In this document: piece after piece, positions 55,405-64,000 of the stretch
How the letters are laid out: each line of letters starts with the position of its first letter
Position numbering within the stretch: position 1 is the first letter of the stretch
Source of the DNA: Pantoea sp. WMus005
GTDB taxonomy: Bacteria > Pseudomonadota > Gammaproteobacteria > Enterobacterales > Enterobacteriaceae
Assembly (NCBI RefSeq): GCF_013415305.1
Contig: NZ_JACBXU010000001.1
Coordinates: 930,001 to 994,000 of the forward strand
DNA: 64,000 nucleotides
Direction of reading: 5' to 3'
Made by a program: the position numbers and the translations under genes
The notes under the pieces: generated by a model
What the model was told of the DNA's origin: nothing
The model's database searches: none
What the model saw: only the letters and a program-made list of their open reading frames with translations

Positions 55405-55665
55405 ATTGAGTGCAGGCTTTTTATAGTAGGAATTATTGTTTGATGTTTGTTATCAGGTTATAGCCTGATGGTGAAGGGAAGTCTGCAGTTATCCTCATAC
55501 CTTGTCTAATTGATTGACATAATGGTGCGATAGCTGGCGTTTATCGTGCATCGGCCAGAAATGTGATGGTGGTCAGATTTTACCCGCCTTTAACCTGTTG
55601 ATAACGGGAGTTCTCCTCACAACAGGCTAATACTTGCTGTTCACAATCAGAGAGGGCGCGACTCC

Positions 55666-57252
55666 ATGAAACAGCTGACCAGTCAGATCCATGCGTTTGG
55701 CAAAGCGTTGATGATGCCAATCTCGGTCATTGCGGCCGCCGGTATTTTTCTCGGTCTGGCGGCAGCGATGCAGAACCCCGCGGTGACTGGCGATGCCTTT
55801 GCGCAGATGCAGGTGCCGCAATTAATCATTGGCTTTATTCGCAAGGTCGCCGGCGCGCTGTTCGCTAACCTGCCGGTCTTCTTTGCGGTAGCGAGTGCTA
55901 TCGGACTGGCGAAAGCGGAAAAGCCCACCGCCGCCTTTGCTGCAGTGATTGGCTATATCGTAATGAACGTGGGTATCAGCGCCACGCTGGCGGCCAAAGG
56001 GATCACGGCCGCCACTACTACACCGGCCGCTCTGCAGCAGGCAGGGATGGATCAGACCACCGCCATGATGACCTCGGCGGAATACATCAGCATGCTCGGT
56101 GTCTTTACCTATAACATGAGCGTACTGGGTGGGGTGATAGCCGGACTGATCACAGTGGTGCTGCATAATCGCTTCTATACCCAGCAACTGCCCACGGCAA
56201 TCAGCTTCTTCGGTGGACGGCGTTTTGTGCCAATCGTCACCGTGGTCTGTCTGCCGCTGGTGGGGGTGCTGCTGGCGCTGGTCTGGCCGACGATTGGCAA
56301 CGGTATCGCCTGGATAGGCCAGATGATTGGCAAAAGCGGCCAGTATGGCGCGTTTCTGTTGGGGACCTTTGAGCGCATTTTGATTCCCACTGGTCTGCAT
56401 CATATTCTCAACGAAACGGTGCGCTTCACGCCGATTGGCGGCATGGCAGTGGTGGATGGTCAGACGATTGTCGGTGCGCTGAACATCTTTAATGCCTCGT
56501 TGACCCATCCGGGCTCGATCCCCGATGAGACGCTACGCACCGCCACGCAGTTTCTGGCACAGGGCAAGATTCCGGTGATGATGTTTGGCCTGCCCGCGGC
56601 GGCACTGGCGATTTATCACACCGCGCGGCCCGAACATAAACAGCGAGTCAAAGCGCTGGTGATGGCGGGGGCGCTGACTTCTTTTACCACGGGCATTACG
56701 GAACCGCTGGAGTTCTGCTTTATCTTCGTTTCACCGGTGCTCTACCTGCTGCACGCTTTCCTGACCGGCCTGTCGTTTATGCTGATGTCGATGCTGCATC
56801 TGATGATCGGCAACGTGCAGGGCGGCGTCATCGACCTGGTGGTATTCGGCATGCTGGGCGGCGCGAAAACGCACTGGTGGTGGACGCTGGCGCTGGGCGT
56901 GATTTATGCGCCAATTTACTACTACGCGTTCCGGCTGGTAATCACCCGGATGAACGTCGAAACGCCGGGTCGTGAATCGGAAGATGAGAAACCCCAACAG
57001 GTCGCCGCAGATGAGCGGACGCAGGTGATCATCAGCGGACTGGGCGGGCAGGCCAACATCGAGGATGTCGATTGCTGCTTTACCCGATTGCGGGTGCGGG
57101 TCAAAGAGATGAATCAGGTCGTCGATCAGACGCTAATGAGCACGGGTGCCAACGGCGTTAATCGCGTCAGCGAGCACGATGTTCAGGTGATCTACGGCCC
57201 GCAGGTTGAGAAGATCGCTAACGAGGTGAAAACTGCGCTGGGCATCGCGTAA
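55666..57252 (+). CDS. Sugar PTS enzyme IIBC, MalX/AglA/GlvC (glucose/alpha-glucoside) type
   Basis: 528 residues. An N-terminal IIC domain (about 1-420) has ten membrane segments and the motifs PTGLHHILNE, LPAAALAIYHTA and TGITEPLEFCFIF. A C-terminal IIB domain (about 440-528) has the phosphorylation site C-x-T-R-L with Cys471, preceded by a second Cys470. It has no IIA domain, so it would take phosphate from another IIA such as Crr. No phosphoglycosidase, phosphatase or regulator is adjacent, so the sugar is undetermined; alpha-glucosides or maltose are the best guess. Not part of the E. coli order. Confidence 0.85.
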   Translation: MKQLTSQIHAFGKALMMPISVIAAAGIFLGLAAAMQNPAVTGDAFAQMQVPQLIIGFIRKVAGALFANLPVFFAVASAIGLAKAEKPTAAFAAVIGYIVMNVGISATLAAKGITAATTTPAALQQAGMDQTTAMMTSAEYISMLGVFTYNMSVLGGVIAGLITVVLHNRFYTQQLPTAISFFGGRRFVPIVTVVCLPLVGVLLALVWPTIGNGIAWIGQMIGKSGQYGAFLLGTFERILIPTGLHHILNETVRFTPIGGMAVVDGQTIVGALNIFNASLTHPGSIPDETLRTATQFLAQGKIPVMMFGLPAAALAIYHTARPEHKQRVKALVMAGALTSFTTGITEPLEFCFIFVSPVLYLLHAFLTGLSFMLMSMLHLMIGNVQGGVIDLVVFGMLGGAKTHWWWTLALGVIYAPIYYYAFRLVITRMNVETPGRESEDEKPQQVAADERTQVIISGLGGQANIEDVDCCFTRLRVRVKEMNQVVDQTLMSTGANGVNRVSEHDVQVIYGPQVEKIANEVKTALGIA

Positions 57253-57281
57253 CGACAATCCGCTTCAGACTGCATTACCCA

Positions 57282-57320
57282 GCTAACCGCCTGGTGCAAG
57301 CGGGTGGTTAGCGCCTTTTA
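57282..57320 (+). terminator. Probable terminator of the PTS gene
   Basis: GCTAACC (57282-57288) pairs with GGTTAGC (57306-57312), extended inward by CC/GG pairs, followed by GCCTTTTA. The T tract is short. Confidence 0.5.
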
Positions 57321-57377
57321 GTGCACAGATACAGACCGCTGCCGTCCCGCTTATTGTAACTAAAAAAAGCATGACCC

Positions 57378-57404
57378 TAATGGGCCGCATCTTTCTGCCG
57401 ATAT
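57378..57404 (+). promoter_or_regulatory. Sigma-28 (FliA) promoter for the chemoreceptor gene
   Basis: TAATGGGC, an 11-base spacer and GCCGATAT closely match the flagellar class-3 consensus TAAAGTTT-N11-GCCGATAA; the -10 differs only in the last base. It lies 35 bases before the chemoreceptor ATG. Confidence 0.7.
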
Positions 57405-57438
57405 AGCGACTCATCCTCCCGATTATTGGAACTGAGTC

Positions 57439-58983
57439 ATGTCGTTAAAAAAATCTTCCCTGATTATTTTCTCCTTTCTGCTGGCATTGTTTCTCACCAG
57501 CGTAGCGATCAGTACCTGGCTGCTGATTCAAAGCAATCACTCCCTGAATGCGGTTAACAAAGAGATCCGCGTGGTGCTCTCGGTCATTGACCCGATCAAC
57601 CACAGCCGCACGCTGCGTGTCCGTCTGATGGAGTACATGAAGGAGATTGAGGGCAGCGATGCGAATAATCCCGCTACGCTGGACAGCGTGCGGATCGTGG
57701 CAGGCAAAGCCGATGCCGCATTCCAGGCCTACATGAATGCGCCGCGTTTGCCGGGCGAAGAGGCCGAGGCTGACGCCTATAGTCAGGCTTATCTGGCCTA
57801 TCGTCAGCAGGGGCTGCAGCCGCTGATTGATGCGGCAGAAGCACACGATCAGGTACGCTTTAAAAGTCAGATCCCCAACGTGGTTCGCCTCGATCGTCAG
57901 TATGAAATCATCCTGGATCGGGTACTGGCGCAGCATGAAACCTATGCCAAAAAGTTGAACAGCGACGCACAAAGCCACTTCACCTCCGGCATTACCCTGC
58001 TGGGTCTGTTTGGCGTGCTGTTTTTCGCCATCATCGTTGCCATTTATCTCTTCATAAAGCGCTATGTGCTGTCGCCAATTAATGATGCGCAGGAACACTG
58101 CAAGCTGATTGCGGCGGGTGTGCTGGATGCAACCGTGCCGGTCAAACCGGGTTCACGCAGTGAAATTCAGCTGCTGATGGGCTCGCTTGAGCAGATGCGC
58201 AGCGCGCTGACCACCATTATTCTCCAGGTCCGTGATTCGACCCGCTCCGTTTCTACCGCCTCGCAGGAGATTGCGGCAGGTAACATCGATCTCGCCTCGC
58301 GTACCGAACAGCAGGCTGCCGCACTGACTGAAACGGCAGCCAGCATGGAGCAGCTCGGGGCCACGGTGAAACAGAACACGGAAAACGTCTTTGAAGCCTG
58401 TCGTCTTACCAGTGAAGCGGTGAAAAACGCGGAAAGCGGTGAGAAAGTCTCGCAGGAAGTGGTGACTTCGATGGCGCTGATTAATGCCAGCTCGAAAAAG
58501 ATTGAGGAGATCACCACCGTGATCGACAGCATCGCTTTCCAGACCAATATTCTGGCGCTGAACGCGGCAGTCGAAGCTGCCCGTGCGGGTGAGCAGGGAC
58601 GTGGCTTTGCGGTAGTGGCAGGCGAAGTGCGTAATCTGGCCCAGCGCAGCGCCACCGCAGCCAAAGAAATTGAAGGACTGATTGCAGAATCGGTCTCCAT
58701 CATTCATGCCGGTTCCGATCAGGTCAGCCGGACCGGTGAAGCGATGAGCGCAATTATCTCCTCGGTCAGCCGCGTGAACCTGCTGATGGAGCACATCTCC
58801 ACGGCGTCTGATGAACAGAGTCGCGGCATCGGTCAGATTGAACAGGCAGTCACCGAGATGGACAGCGTCACCCAGCAGAACTCGGCGCTGGTACAGGAGT
58901 CTGCCGCAGCCTCTGCCTCGCTGGAAGAACAGGTGCAGTATCTGACGCAGTCGGTTTCTACCTTCCGTCTGGCAACCCATTAA
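57439..58983 (+). CDS. Methyl-accepting chemotaxis protein (Tar/Tsr-type)
   Basis: 514 residues. Transmembrane helix 1 about 8-30; periplasmic four-helix ligand domain about 31-183 with a Tar-like Arg pair near 57-62 (RTLRVRL); transmembrane helix 2 about 184-206; HAMP about 207-260; cytoplasmic signalling coiled coil to the end. The hairpin tip [20 protein letters not shown] and [20 protein letters not shown] are fully conserved, and methylation-helix sequence follows. The C-terminus FRLATH lacks the NWETF-type CheR/CheB tether, so it is a low-abundance-type receptor. Ligand unknown. A sigma-28 promoter precedes it. The sugar PTS gene upstream is a possible but unproven link to the ligand. 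Confidence 0.93.
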   Translation: MSLKKSSLIIFSFLLALFLTSVAISTWLLIQSNHSLNAVNKEIRVVLSVIDPINHSRTLRVRLMEYMKEIEGSDANNPATLDSVRIVAGKADAAFQAYMNAPRLPGEEAEADAYSQAYLAYRQQGLQPLIDAAEAHDQVRFKSQIPNVVRLDRQYEIILDRVLAQHETYAKKLNSDAQSHFTSGITLLGLFGVLFFAIIVAIYLFIKRYVLSPINDAQEHCKLIAAGVLDATVPVKPGSRSEIQLLMGSLEQMRSALTTIILQVRDSTRSVSTASQEIAAGNIDLASRTEQQAAALTETAASMEQLGATVKQNTENVFEACRLTSEAVKNAESGEKVSQEVVTSMALINASSKKIEEITTVIDSIAFQTNILALNAAVEAARAGEQGRGFAVVAGEVRNLAQRSATAAKEIEGLIAESVSIIHAGSDQVSRTGEAMSAIISSVSRVNLLMEHISTASDEQSRGIGQIEQAVTEMDSVTQQNSALVQESAAASASLEEQVQYLTQSVSTFRLATH

Positions 58984-58991
58984 TCCGGTCA

Positions 58992-59019
58992 CTCCGCGCT
59001 GAGTTTATGCAGCGCGGAG
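58992..59019 (+). other. Hairpin after the chemoreceptor gene
   Basis: CTCCGCGCTG (58992-59001) pairs with CAGCGCGGAG (59010-59019), a perfect 10-bp stem. No T tract follows, so it is a possible rho-dependent or processed 3' end. Confidence 0.45.
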
Positions 59020-59135
59020 CCCTGAATGCCACGATGCTGAGCAACGCACGACAAAAAGGGAGAGTTTGATTCAGCGGCTTGTAGCAAGCGGTTAATCGGC
59101 AGATTATAGGGCTTTCCATTGAAAACAGGGTCGTC

Positions 59136-59864
59136 ATGCTCATTAGCACCATTGCCCGCAGTAACAGCGCCGATACCCGACTGGCCTGCACGCTTGCCGC
59201 TGCAGCAGGCGCGCTGAACACCGCTGCCTTTGAGATCGTTGGTTTTTTTTCAGCTAACATGACCGGGAACGTCTCGCTGCTTTCCGATCATCTGGCAAAA
59301 GCGAATCTGGGGCCTGGCCTGTTTTTTCTGTCGATCGTCCTGCTGTTTATTGCCGGTTCTGTGTGTTCAACGCTTGCCATTAACGCCGGACACCGCAGAA
59401 ACATTCGTACCATCTATGCCTTTGTGATCCTGATTGAGGGCGCCGCGCTGATTGCGCTCGGCATGATTGAGAATCACTTTCCGCCGCTTTCGCCTGGCGT
59501 GGTATTAATCATGAGCCTGAGTTTTTTGATGGGTCTGCAGAATGCGGTCGTCACGCGGATCTCTGATGCCCGTGTTCGCACCACCCATATCTCCGGCACG
59601 GCGACCGATATCGGCATTGAGCTGGCGATGCTGTTTGAGGTTTTGCGGCGAAAAGCGTCACCGAAAGATGCGCCGATCTGGCTGGGACGTCTGCGGCTGC
59701 ACTGCCTGACTCTGCTGGCTTTCCTCACAGGGGGAGTAGCCGGAATCGGACTTTACCGGCTGCTCAGCTACGATTTCCTGCTGCCGGTGGGGTTCGGTTT
59801 AATCTGCCTGGCGCTGAATGCTATTTTTACTCAGCCAGCAAAAGAGCAGGGTGCGGTGCGTTAA
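59136..59864 (+). CDS. DUF1275 (YoaK-type) membrane protein
   Basis: 242 residues with about six membrane helices. GALNTAAFEIVGFFSANMTGN near the N-terminus and SLSFLMGLQNAVVTRISDAR with HISGTATDIG are the DUF1275 signatures. Substrate and function are unknown. It lies between the chemoreceptor and the LysR gene without overlap to either. Confidence 0.85.
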   Translation: MLISTIARSNSADTRLACTLAAAAGALNTAAFEIVGFFSANMTGNVSLLSDHLAKANLGPGLFFLSIVLLFIAGSVCSTLAINAGHRRNIRTIYAFVILIEGAALIALGMIENHFPPLSPGVVLIMSLSFLMGLQNAVVTRISDARVRTTHISGTATDIGIELAMLFEVLRRKASPKDAPIWLGRLRLHCLTLLAFLTGGVAGIGLYRLLSYDFLLPVGFGLICLALNAIFTQPAKEQGAVR

Positions 59865-60049
59865 TGGCGCACTATCCTCTGCTGTTAAAATCAGGGTGGT
59901 GCCCGGCCCTGATTTTATCGTTTCGCCAGTGCAAATGAACCGTGCGGTTAAAACATCAGGACCTGAGCAGGGTAACATTGAGTCTTATACTTTGGTTAAC
60001 CCTGGCGGTGAGACAGTGACGCAAACAGCCTTCAACCTGCTGATGGATA

Positions 60050-60952
60050 ATTAACATCGACATTAAACAACTAATTTACTTGTGTAACCTGGAGCGGGAA
60101 CGCCATTTCGGGCGGGCCGCGGAAGCCAGTTTTGTGACACAGCCAACTCTCTCAATGCGCCTGAAAAATCTGGAGCGCGAGCTGGGCCTGCCGCTGATTA
60201 ACCGCAGCAATAACTTTGCCGGATTTACGCCAGAGGGCGATCGCGTGCTGGCGTGGGCGCGGGAGATCGTGTCGGTCTATCAGGGGTTAAAGCTGGAAGT
60301 CGAATCGCTGAAACATGGGGTGAACGGCACGCTGCGGGTTGGCGTGGTACCGCAGTGCAGCATGGCACTGCCGCTGCTGCTGAAAGCGGTGCAGGCGCGT
60401 TACCCTCAGCTCGATTACCGTATTGCGGTACTGAGTGCTGACCAACTGCTGGAAGCGCTCAACAGCCACACCGTGGATGTCGGAATTGGTTTTTTTGAGA
60501 TGGCAACCCTGCGGGAACTCCATTTTCAGACCGAGATGCTGGCAGACCGGGGCGTTGAAGCCATATTCCATCCTGACCATTTCGCGGAGCTGGTGGGCGA
60601 AACCCCGCTGACGCTGGATGAACTGGCTCAACAACCTCTTTGCCTTGCGGAGCCAACGCGTTATTTCCGCCGCTACCTTGATATGGCTTTTCGTGAAGCG
60701 GCGCTGGTGCCCCGGGTGATTGTGGAGAGCGCCTCAGTTATGCAACTGATGCAGTGCGCACAGGTCGGTCTGGGTGTACTGGTCTCGCCAGTCGGGCATC
60801 TGCTGCCCGCATCACGCCAGGGACTGCAGCAGCGAGCGATTACGCTGCCGCCGATGGCGCGCCAGGCGGCGCTGGTGATTGCCGAACCGGGCCGTGCTAC
60901 ACCGCTTGCGCAGCATTTTTTCGACGAAGCGCGTGGCCTGCTGCCGGTATAG
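60050..60952 (+). CDS. LysR-family transcriptional regulator with non-standard start
   Basis: About 300 residues. The helix-turn-helix is intact: IDIKQLIYLCNLERERHFGR continues into RAAEASFVTQPTLSMRLKNLE; effector domain about 90-295. The conserved first residues are encoded from about 60050, but no ATG, GTG or TTG is in frame there: a TGA at 60041 bounds the frame and the codons are TGG ATA ATT AAC ATC GAC ATT. The first ordinary start, TTG 60080, would delete part of the first recognition helix and lacks a ribosome site. An ATG at 60043 is in the wrong frame by one base (ATG GAT AAT TAA). Either ATT is the start, or a one-base change has broken the gene. Target unknown. Confidence 0.7.
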   Translation: MNIDIKQLIYLCNLERERHFGRAAEASFVTQPTLSMRLKNLERELGLPLINRSNNFAGFTPEGDRVLAWAREIVSVYQGLKLEVESLKHGVNGTLRVGVVPQCSMALPLLLKAVQARYPQLDYRIAVLSADQLLEALNSHTVDVGIGFFEMATLRELHFQTEMLADRGVEAIFHPDHFAELVGETPLTLDELAQQPLCLAEPTRYFRRYLDMAFREAALVPRVIVESASVMQLMQCAQVGLGVLVSPVGHLLPASRQGLQQRAITLPPMARQAALVIAEPGRATPLAQHFFDEARGLLPV

Positions 60953-60957
60953 CGCAG

Positions 60958-62070
60958 CTACTGCGCCTCGCCAAGCGCGTAAAACAGGCGGCTGTTCCAG
61001 TTGCCTGTCGCCACGCTCTGAATCAGCGCGAACAGCGCCTCAGCTTCCCAGCCCGCTTCCATCAGCGGTTGCAGATGGGCCGCGCTGAATCGCTCAGGTG
61101 AACGGGTCAGCTGTGCTGCCAGCGCAATAATCTGCTGCTCTTCAGCTTTTAAAGCCGCATCATCCACGCCCTCAATTAAAGCTTCATTTCCCTCCAGCAG
61201 TCCGAACGCCCAGCGACTGCCAAGAATTCGGGCAACAGTTGCCTCAGCCAGCGTGTTGTCATGCGAAAGATGCTGACGCAGCTGCGCCCAGCCATAAAGC
61301 GCGGCGGGATCGTGGGCCAGAAGCCATACCGCCTCCTGCATGCCGGGCAGTGACTGACACCGGGTAACGGCAGCAAGTTGCTCTGCACTGGCATAACGTA
61401 ACTCCAGCGGTTTCAGCACCGGTTGCCAGCGTGCAGGCCGGTCAAAACCCGTCGCATCCGCATCCGGAGGTGCAGTGGTGCCGGGCAGCCAGCGTACCGG
61501 CTGGGCCTGCAGCGCCTGTAATCCGGCGACCACCCGCGCCTGATAACTGACAAAACCGATGACCTGATTCAGCGTCACAATATCGGGTTCGGTCAGGCCG
61601 ACCCCGTCCAGGGCGGTGATGGCGCTGGCGTTAATGAGCTCAGGCTGCATCGCCAGCTGGCGCGCATACTGCGTAATCTGAGTCAGACGATTATTACTTT
61701 CGCGCGAAGAGTCAGGTCCGGGCAACGGATTGAGACGGGCAGAGTAGTGATTACACAACCGCTGCACACCCGCAACCTGCGCCACGGTGAGCGCGGTGCT
61801 GAGGCGATCGTAAAGCGTTAAGGTATGGGTCAGTGACGTCGCCACGCGATCCGGGAACAGTAATTGCGCCAGATCGCGCGCTGCCAGCAGGGCCGGCTGG
61901 TTCGCATGAAGCAGTGACTGCACGACGGTGTTATCGGCGTAACATCCCAGCAGGAAACGGTCATCAATATGGGCGGCCTCGGGTACCAGCGGTGCGGCCT
62001 GAGCGATACGTGGACTGGTCTGGCTCTCGTAAAACCAGTGGTTATGGCCCGGATAGCGGCGTTGTTCCAT
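60958..62070 (-). CDS. yciW: YciW, AhpD/CMD-domain family protein
   Basis: 370 residues from MEQRRYPGHNHWFYESQTSP, with AAGGA seven bases upstream. It matches E. coli YciW in this N-terminus and in context (rnb-yciW-fabI order). The family is related to carboxymuconolactone-decarboxylase/alkylhydroperoxidase-like proteins with two helical repeats, but I see no CxxC pair, so a peroxidase role is doubtful. In E. coli it is CysB-dependent and linked to cysteine metabolism. An open frame 61 codons upstream is ignored. It is convergent with the LysR gene (five bases between). Confidence 0.88.
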   Translation of the reverse strand: MEQRRYPGHNHWFYESQTSPRIAQAAPLVPEAAHIDDRFLLGCYADNTVVQSLLHANQPALLAARDLAQLLFPDRVATSLTHTLTLYDRLSTALTVAQVAGVQRLCNHYSARLNPLPGPDSSRESNNRLTQITQYARQLAMQPELINASAITALDGVGLTEPDIVTLNQVIGFVSYQARVVAGLQALQAQPVRWLPGTTAPPDADATGFDRPARWQPVLKPLELRYASAEQLAAVTRCQSLPGMQEAVWLLAHDPAALYGWAQLRQHLSHDNTLAEATVARILGSRWAFGLLEGNEALIEGVDDAALKAEEQQIIALAAQLTRSPERFSAAHLQPLMEAGWEAEALFALIQSVATGNWNSRLFYALGEAQ

Positions 62071-62257
62071 GATCAATCCTTTTGCAAATTCGGGTTCGGC
62101 ATGCAGGCGGCAAAATCTGAAAATGTGCATAAACCGAAGGGCAGGGTTATCGTCGCTGATGGGCCGTCCCGGGCAAAAGAATGATCGGTGATAATTAATA
62201 GCGTTACGGTATAACGGGAGCGAAATCAGGCAGGAAGAGCGAGGCGGGAGCACGGAG

Positions 62258-62280
62258 AAGGGCGAGCGAGGCTCGCCCTT
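62258..62280 (-). terminator. fabI terminator
   Basis: AAGGGCGAGC (62258-62267) pairs with GCTCGCCCTT (62271-62280), loop GAG; eight bases after the fabI stop. The T tract is short. Confidence 0.7.
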
Positions 62281-62287
62281 GCAGAAC

Positions 62288-63076
62288 TTATTTCAGTTCC
62301 AGTTCGTTCATTGCGGCGATGCTGAAGCCACCATCAACGTGTACCACTTCACCGGTAATGCCGCCAGCCAGGTCAGAGCAGAGGAATGCTGCTGAGTTGC
62401 CGACATCTTCGATGGTAACGGTACGGCGAATCGGGGTAACCGCTTCGCAATGTGCCAGCATCTTACGGAAATCTTTGATGCCTGATGCCGCCAGGGTGCG
62501 GATCGGACCCGCTGAAACGGCGTTAACACGCACGCCTTCCGGGCCCATGGCATTTGCCATGTAACGCACGTTAGCTTCCAGCGACGCTTTCGCCAGACCC
62601 ATCACGTTATAGTTCGGAATTGCGCGCTCAGCACCCAGGTAAGAAAGGGTCAGCAGAGCAGAATGTGGATTCAGCATCTCGCGGCACTCTTTGGCCATCG
62701 CGACGAAGCTGTAAGCACTGATATCGTGCGCGATTTTAAAGCCTTCGCGGGTAACGGCGTTCACGTAGTCGCCAACCAGCTGATCGCCAGGGGCGAAACC
62801 GATTGAGTGAACGAAACCGTCAAATTTCGGCCAGGTTTTTGCCAGTTCAGTGAACAGCGATTTGATGCTCTCATCTTCGGCTACGTCACATGGCAGCACG
62901 ATGTCTGAACCCAAATCTTTGGCAAACTCTTCCACACGACCTTTTAATTTGTCGTTCTGGTAGGTGAAAGCCAGTTCTGCGCCCTGTTTGTGCATCGCCT
63001 GTGCAATACCGTAGGCGATGGAAAGTTTACTGGCAACGCCAGTAATCAGAATGCGCTTACCGGAAAGAAAACCCAT
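62288..63076 (-). CDS. fabI: Enoyl-[acyl-carrier-protein] reductase (NADH)
   Basis: Last reduction of the fatty-acid elongation cycle; target of triclosan. 262 residues from [20 protein letters not shown], the same as E. coli. The catalytic Tyr-x6-Lys is in [11 protein letters not shown] (Tyr156, Lys163) and SIGFAPG is the inhibitor-contact loop with the wild-type Gly. An in-frame ATG upstream at 63172 is ignored because AAGGAT lies eight bases before 63076. Confidence 0.98.
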   Translation of the reverse strand: MGFLSGKRILITGVASKLSIAYGIAQAMHKQGAELAFTYQNDKLKGRVEEFAKDLGSDIVLPCDVAEDESIKSLFTELAKTWPKFDGFVHSIGFAPGDQLVGDYVNAVTREGFKIAHDISAYSFVAMAKECREMLNPHSALLTLSYLGAERAIPNYNVMGLAKASLEANVRYMANAMGPEGVRVNAVSAGPIRTLAASGIKDFRKMLAHCEAVTPIRRTVTIEDVGNSAAFLCSDLAGGITGEVVHVDGGFSIAAMNELELK

Positions 63077-63217
63077 AGCTGTAATCCTTATGGTCATTGT
63101 AGTTGGCGGCCGCATGATTAATAAGTAAGCGACCGACGTTAATCGACGTGCGGATTCTAGCACGTCTCTCATAAATCAGGTAAATCGGCCCGCAATTTCC
63201 GCGATATGCAGCAAAAA

Positions 63218-64000
63218 TCAGCGCTCACGCCGCCAGGCTTCGGCACTCAAAGCTTCACCAAAATGGCTGCTAATCAGCCGCCGGGTCAGATCGTGCAGCG
63301 GTGAGGCCAGCACGTCCGCCGTACCGCCGCGCTCGACCACTTCCCCCTGATGCATCACCAGCACTTTATCGCTGATGTGCTTCATCATGCCCAGATGCTG
63401 GGTGACATAAATGTAGGCGATCCCGTGCTTCTCCTGCAGTTCCAGCATCAGATTCACCAGCTGGGACCGCATCGTCATATCCAGCGAGGCCAGCGCTTCA
63501 TCCGCCACAATCACTTTGGGCTGCAGGATCAACGCGCGTGCCAGGCCCAGACGCTGCTTCTGACCGGGTGCCAGCATATGCGGATAATAGCCGGCGTGAT
63601 CGCGCAGCAAGCCCACCTGACGCAGGGTGGCGATAATCCGTTTCTCGCGCTCCTCCGCATTCAGCTCCGTGTTAAGCCGCAACGGGAACTCCAGAATCTG
63701 ACTGATGCGCTGACGCGGATTCAGTGAGGTGGAGGGATCCTGAAAAATCATGCGGATGCGCTGACTGCGATAGCCATAATCGCCGAAGGTCAGCGGATGA
63801 TCGTCTATCAGAATGTCGCCTTCGGTGGGCGCGACCATCCCGCTAAGCATCTTCGCCAGTGTAGACTTGCCGGAGCCATTTTCGCCGATAATCGCCAGCG
63901 TCTGTTTCTCACGCAGGGTAAAGCTCACTGATTTCACTGCTTCAACGTGCTGGCGACGGAACAGGCCCGTGCGATAGCGGAAGGTTTTACTCAGGTTGCG
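63218..64000 (-). CDS. sapF: SapF, putrescine/peptide ABC transporter ATPase (5' end outside window)
   Basis: C-terminal 260 residues; the frame is open to the window edge. RNLSKTFRYRTGLFRRQ near the edge, Walker A GENGSGKST, signature LAPGQKQRLGLARAL, Walker B VIVADEALASLD and the end GEALSAEAWRRER match E. coli SapF (268 residues). Part of the sapABCDF system linked to putrescine export and peptide resistance. Only about eight N-terminal residues should be missing. ycjD, between fabI and sapF in E. coli, is absent. Confidence 0.94.
   Translation of the reverse strand, partial: RNLSKTFRYRTGLFRRQHVEAVKSVSFTLREKQTLAIIGENGSGKSTLAKMLSGMVAPTEGDILIDDHPLTFGDYGYRSQRIRMIFQDPSTSLNPRQRISQILEFPLRLNTELNAEEREKRIIATLRQVGLLRDHAGYYPHMLAPGQKQRLGLARALILQPKVIVADEALASLDMTMRSQLVNLMLELQEKHGIAYIYVTQHLGMMKHISDKVLVMHQGEVVERGGTADVLASPLHDLTRRLISSHFGEALSAEAWRRER

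Noticed and set aside
59818-60054. 78-codon frame ending MDN just before the LysR gene
   Set aside because: Begins inside the DUF1275 gene and has no protein-like pattern; only its last ATG is of interest as a possible frameshifted LysR start.

Overview
The window is a stretch of an enterobacterial chromosome of the Erwiniaceae type, most like Pantoea or a close Erwinia relative. From start to end it follows the gene order of the E. coli K-12 28-29 minute region: ychE, oppABCDF, yciU, clsA, yciY, yciI, tonB, yciA, yciB, yciC, ompW, trp operon, rnm, yciO, rluB, btuR, yciK, sohB, yciN, topA, cysB, ymiA, acnA, ribA, pgpB, lapAB, pyrF, yciH, osmB, pdeR/rpfR, rnb, yciW, fabI, sapF. Three things argue against E. 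coli itself and for Erwiniaceae: trpG and trpD are separate genes, kch and yciEFG are missing, and rpfF and other accessory genes sit in the backbone. The genus is inferred from protein similarity remembered from known families, not from a search.

Layout. 1-8190: end of ychE, two tandem oppA-type binding-protein genes, then oppBCDF (oligopeptide ABC importer). 8200-16430: yciU, clsA, yciY, small unknown or biofilm-type genes, yciI, tonB, yciA-yciB-yciC, a Cys-cluster protein, ompW and a BON lipoprotein. 16515-23345: complete trp operon on the minus strand (promoter/operator, trpL, attenuator, trpE-G-D-CF-B-A, terminator). 23412-33160: rnm, yciO, a trypsin-like lipoprotein, rluB, btuR, yciK, sohB, yciN, topA. 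33394-43080: cysB, three small genes, acnA, ribA, pgpB, lapA-lapB, pyrF-yciH, osmB. 43433-52990: an araD and kdgT insertion, the convergent rpfF / rpfR pair, a cstA-ybdD type operon, and rnb. 53101-60952: an accessory block with a YdeP-type molybdoprotein, an orphan sugar PTS IIBC, a chemoreceptor, a DUF1275 membrane protein and a LysR regulator. 60958-64000: yciW, fabI and the C-terminal part of sapF.

How genes work together. OppABCDF imports peptides, and the second OppA may widen its range. TonB energises outer-membrane uptake. The trp genes turn chorismate into tryptophan under TrpR repression and leader-peptide attenuation. LapA/LapB adjust LPS synthesis. RpfF makes a cis-2-unsaturated fatty acid signal (DSF family), and RpfR is its PAS-GGDEF-EAL receptor that changes c-di-GMP. 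This is the one complete signalling system in the window and is known from Burkholderia and Cronobacter; E. coli keeps the receptor (pdeR/yciR) without the synthase.

No tRNA, rRNA, insertion sequence, prophage or CRISPR array was seen. The most unusual local features are a trp leader peptide that reads past the usual stop with only one Trp codon, a LysR gene with no ATG/GTG/TTG at its conserved N-terminus, and a lipoprotein with a serine-protease triad between yciO and rluB. I did not find a wholly undescribed multi-gene system.
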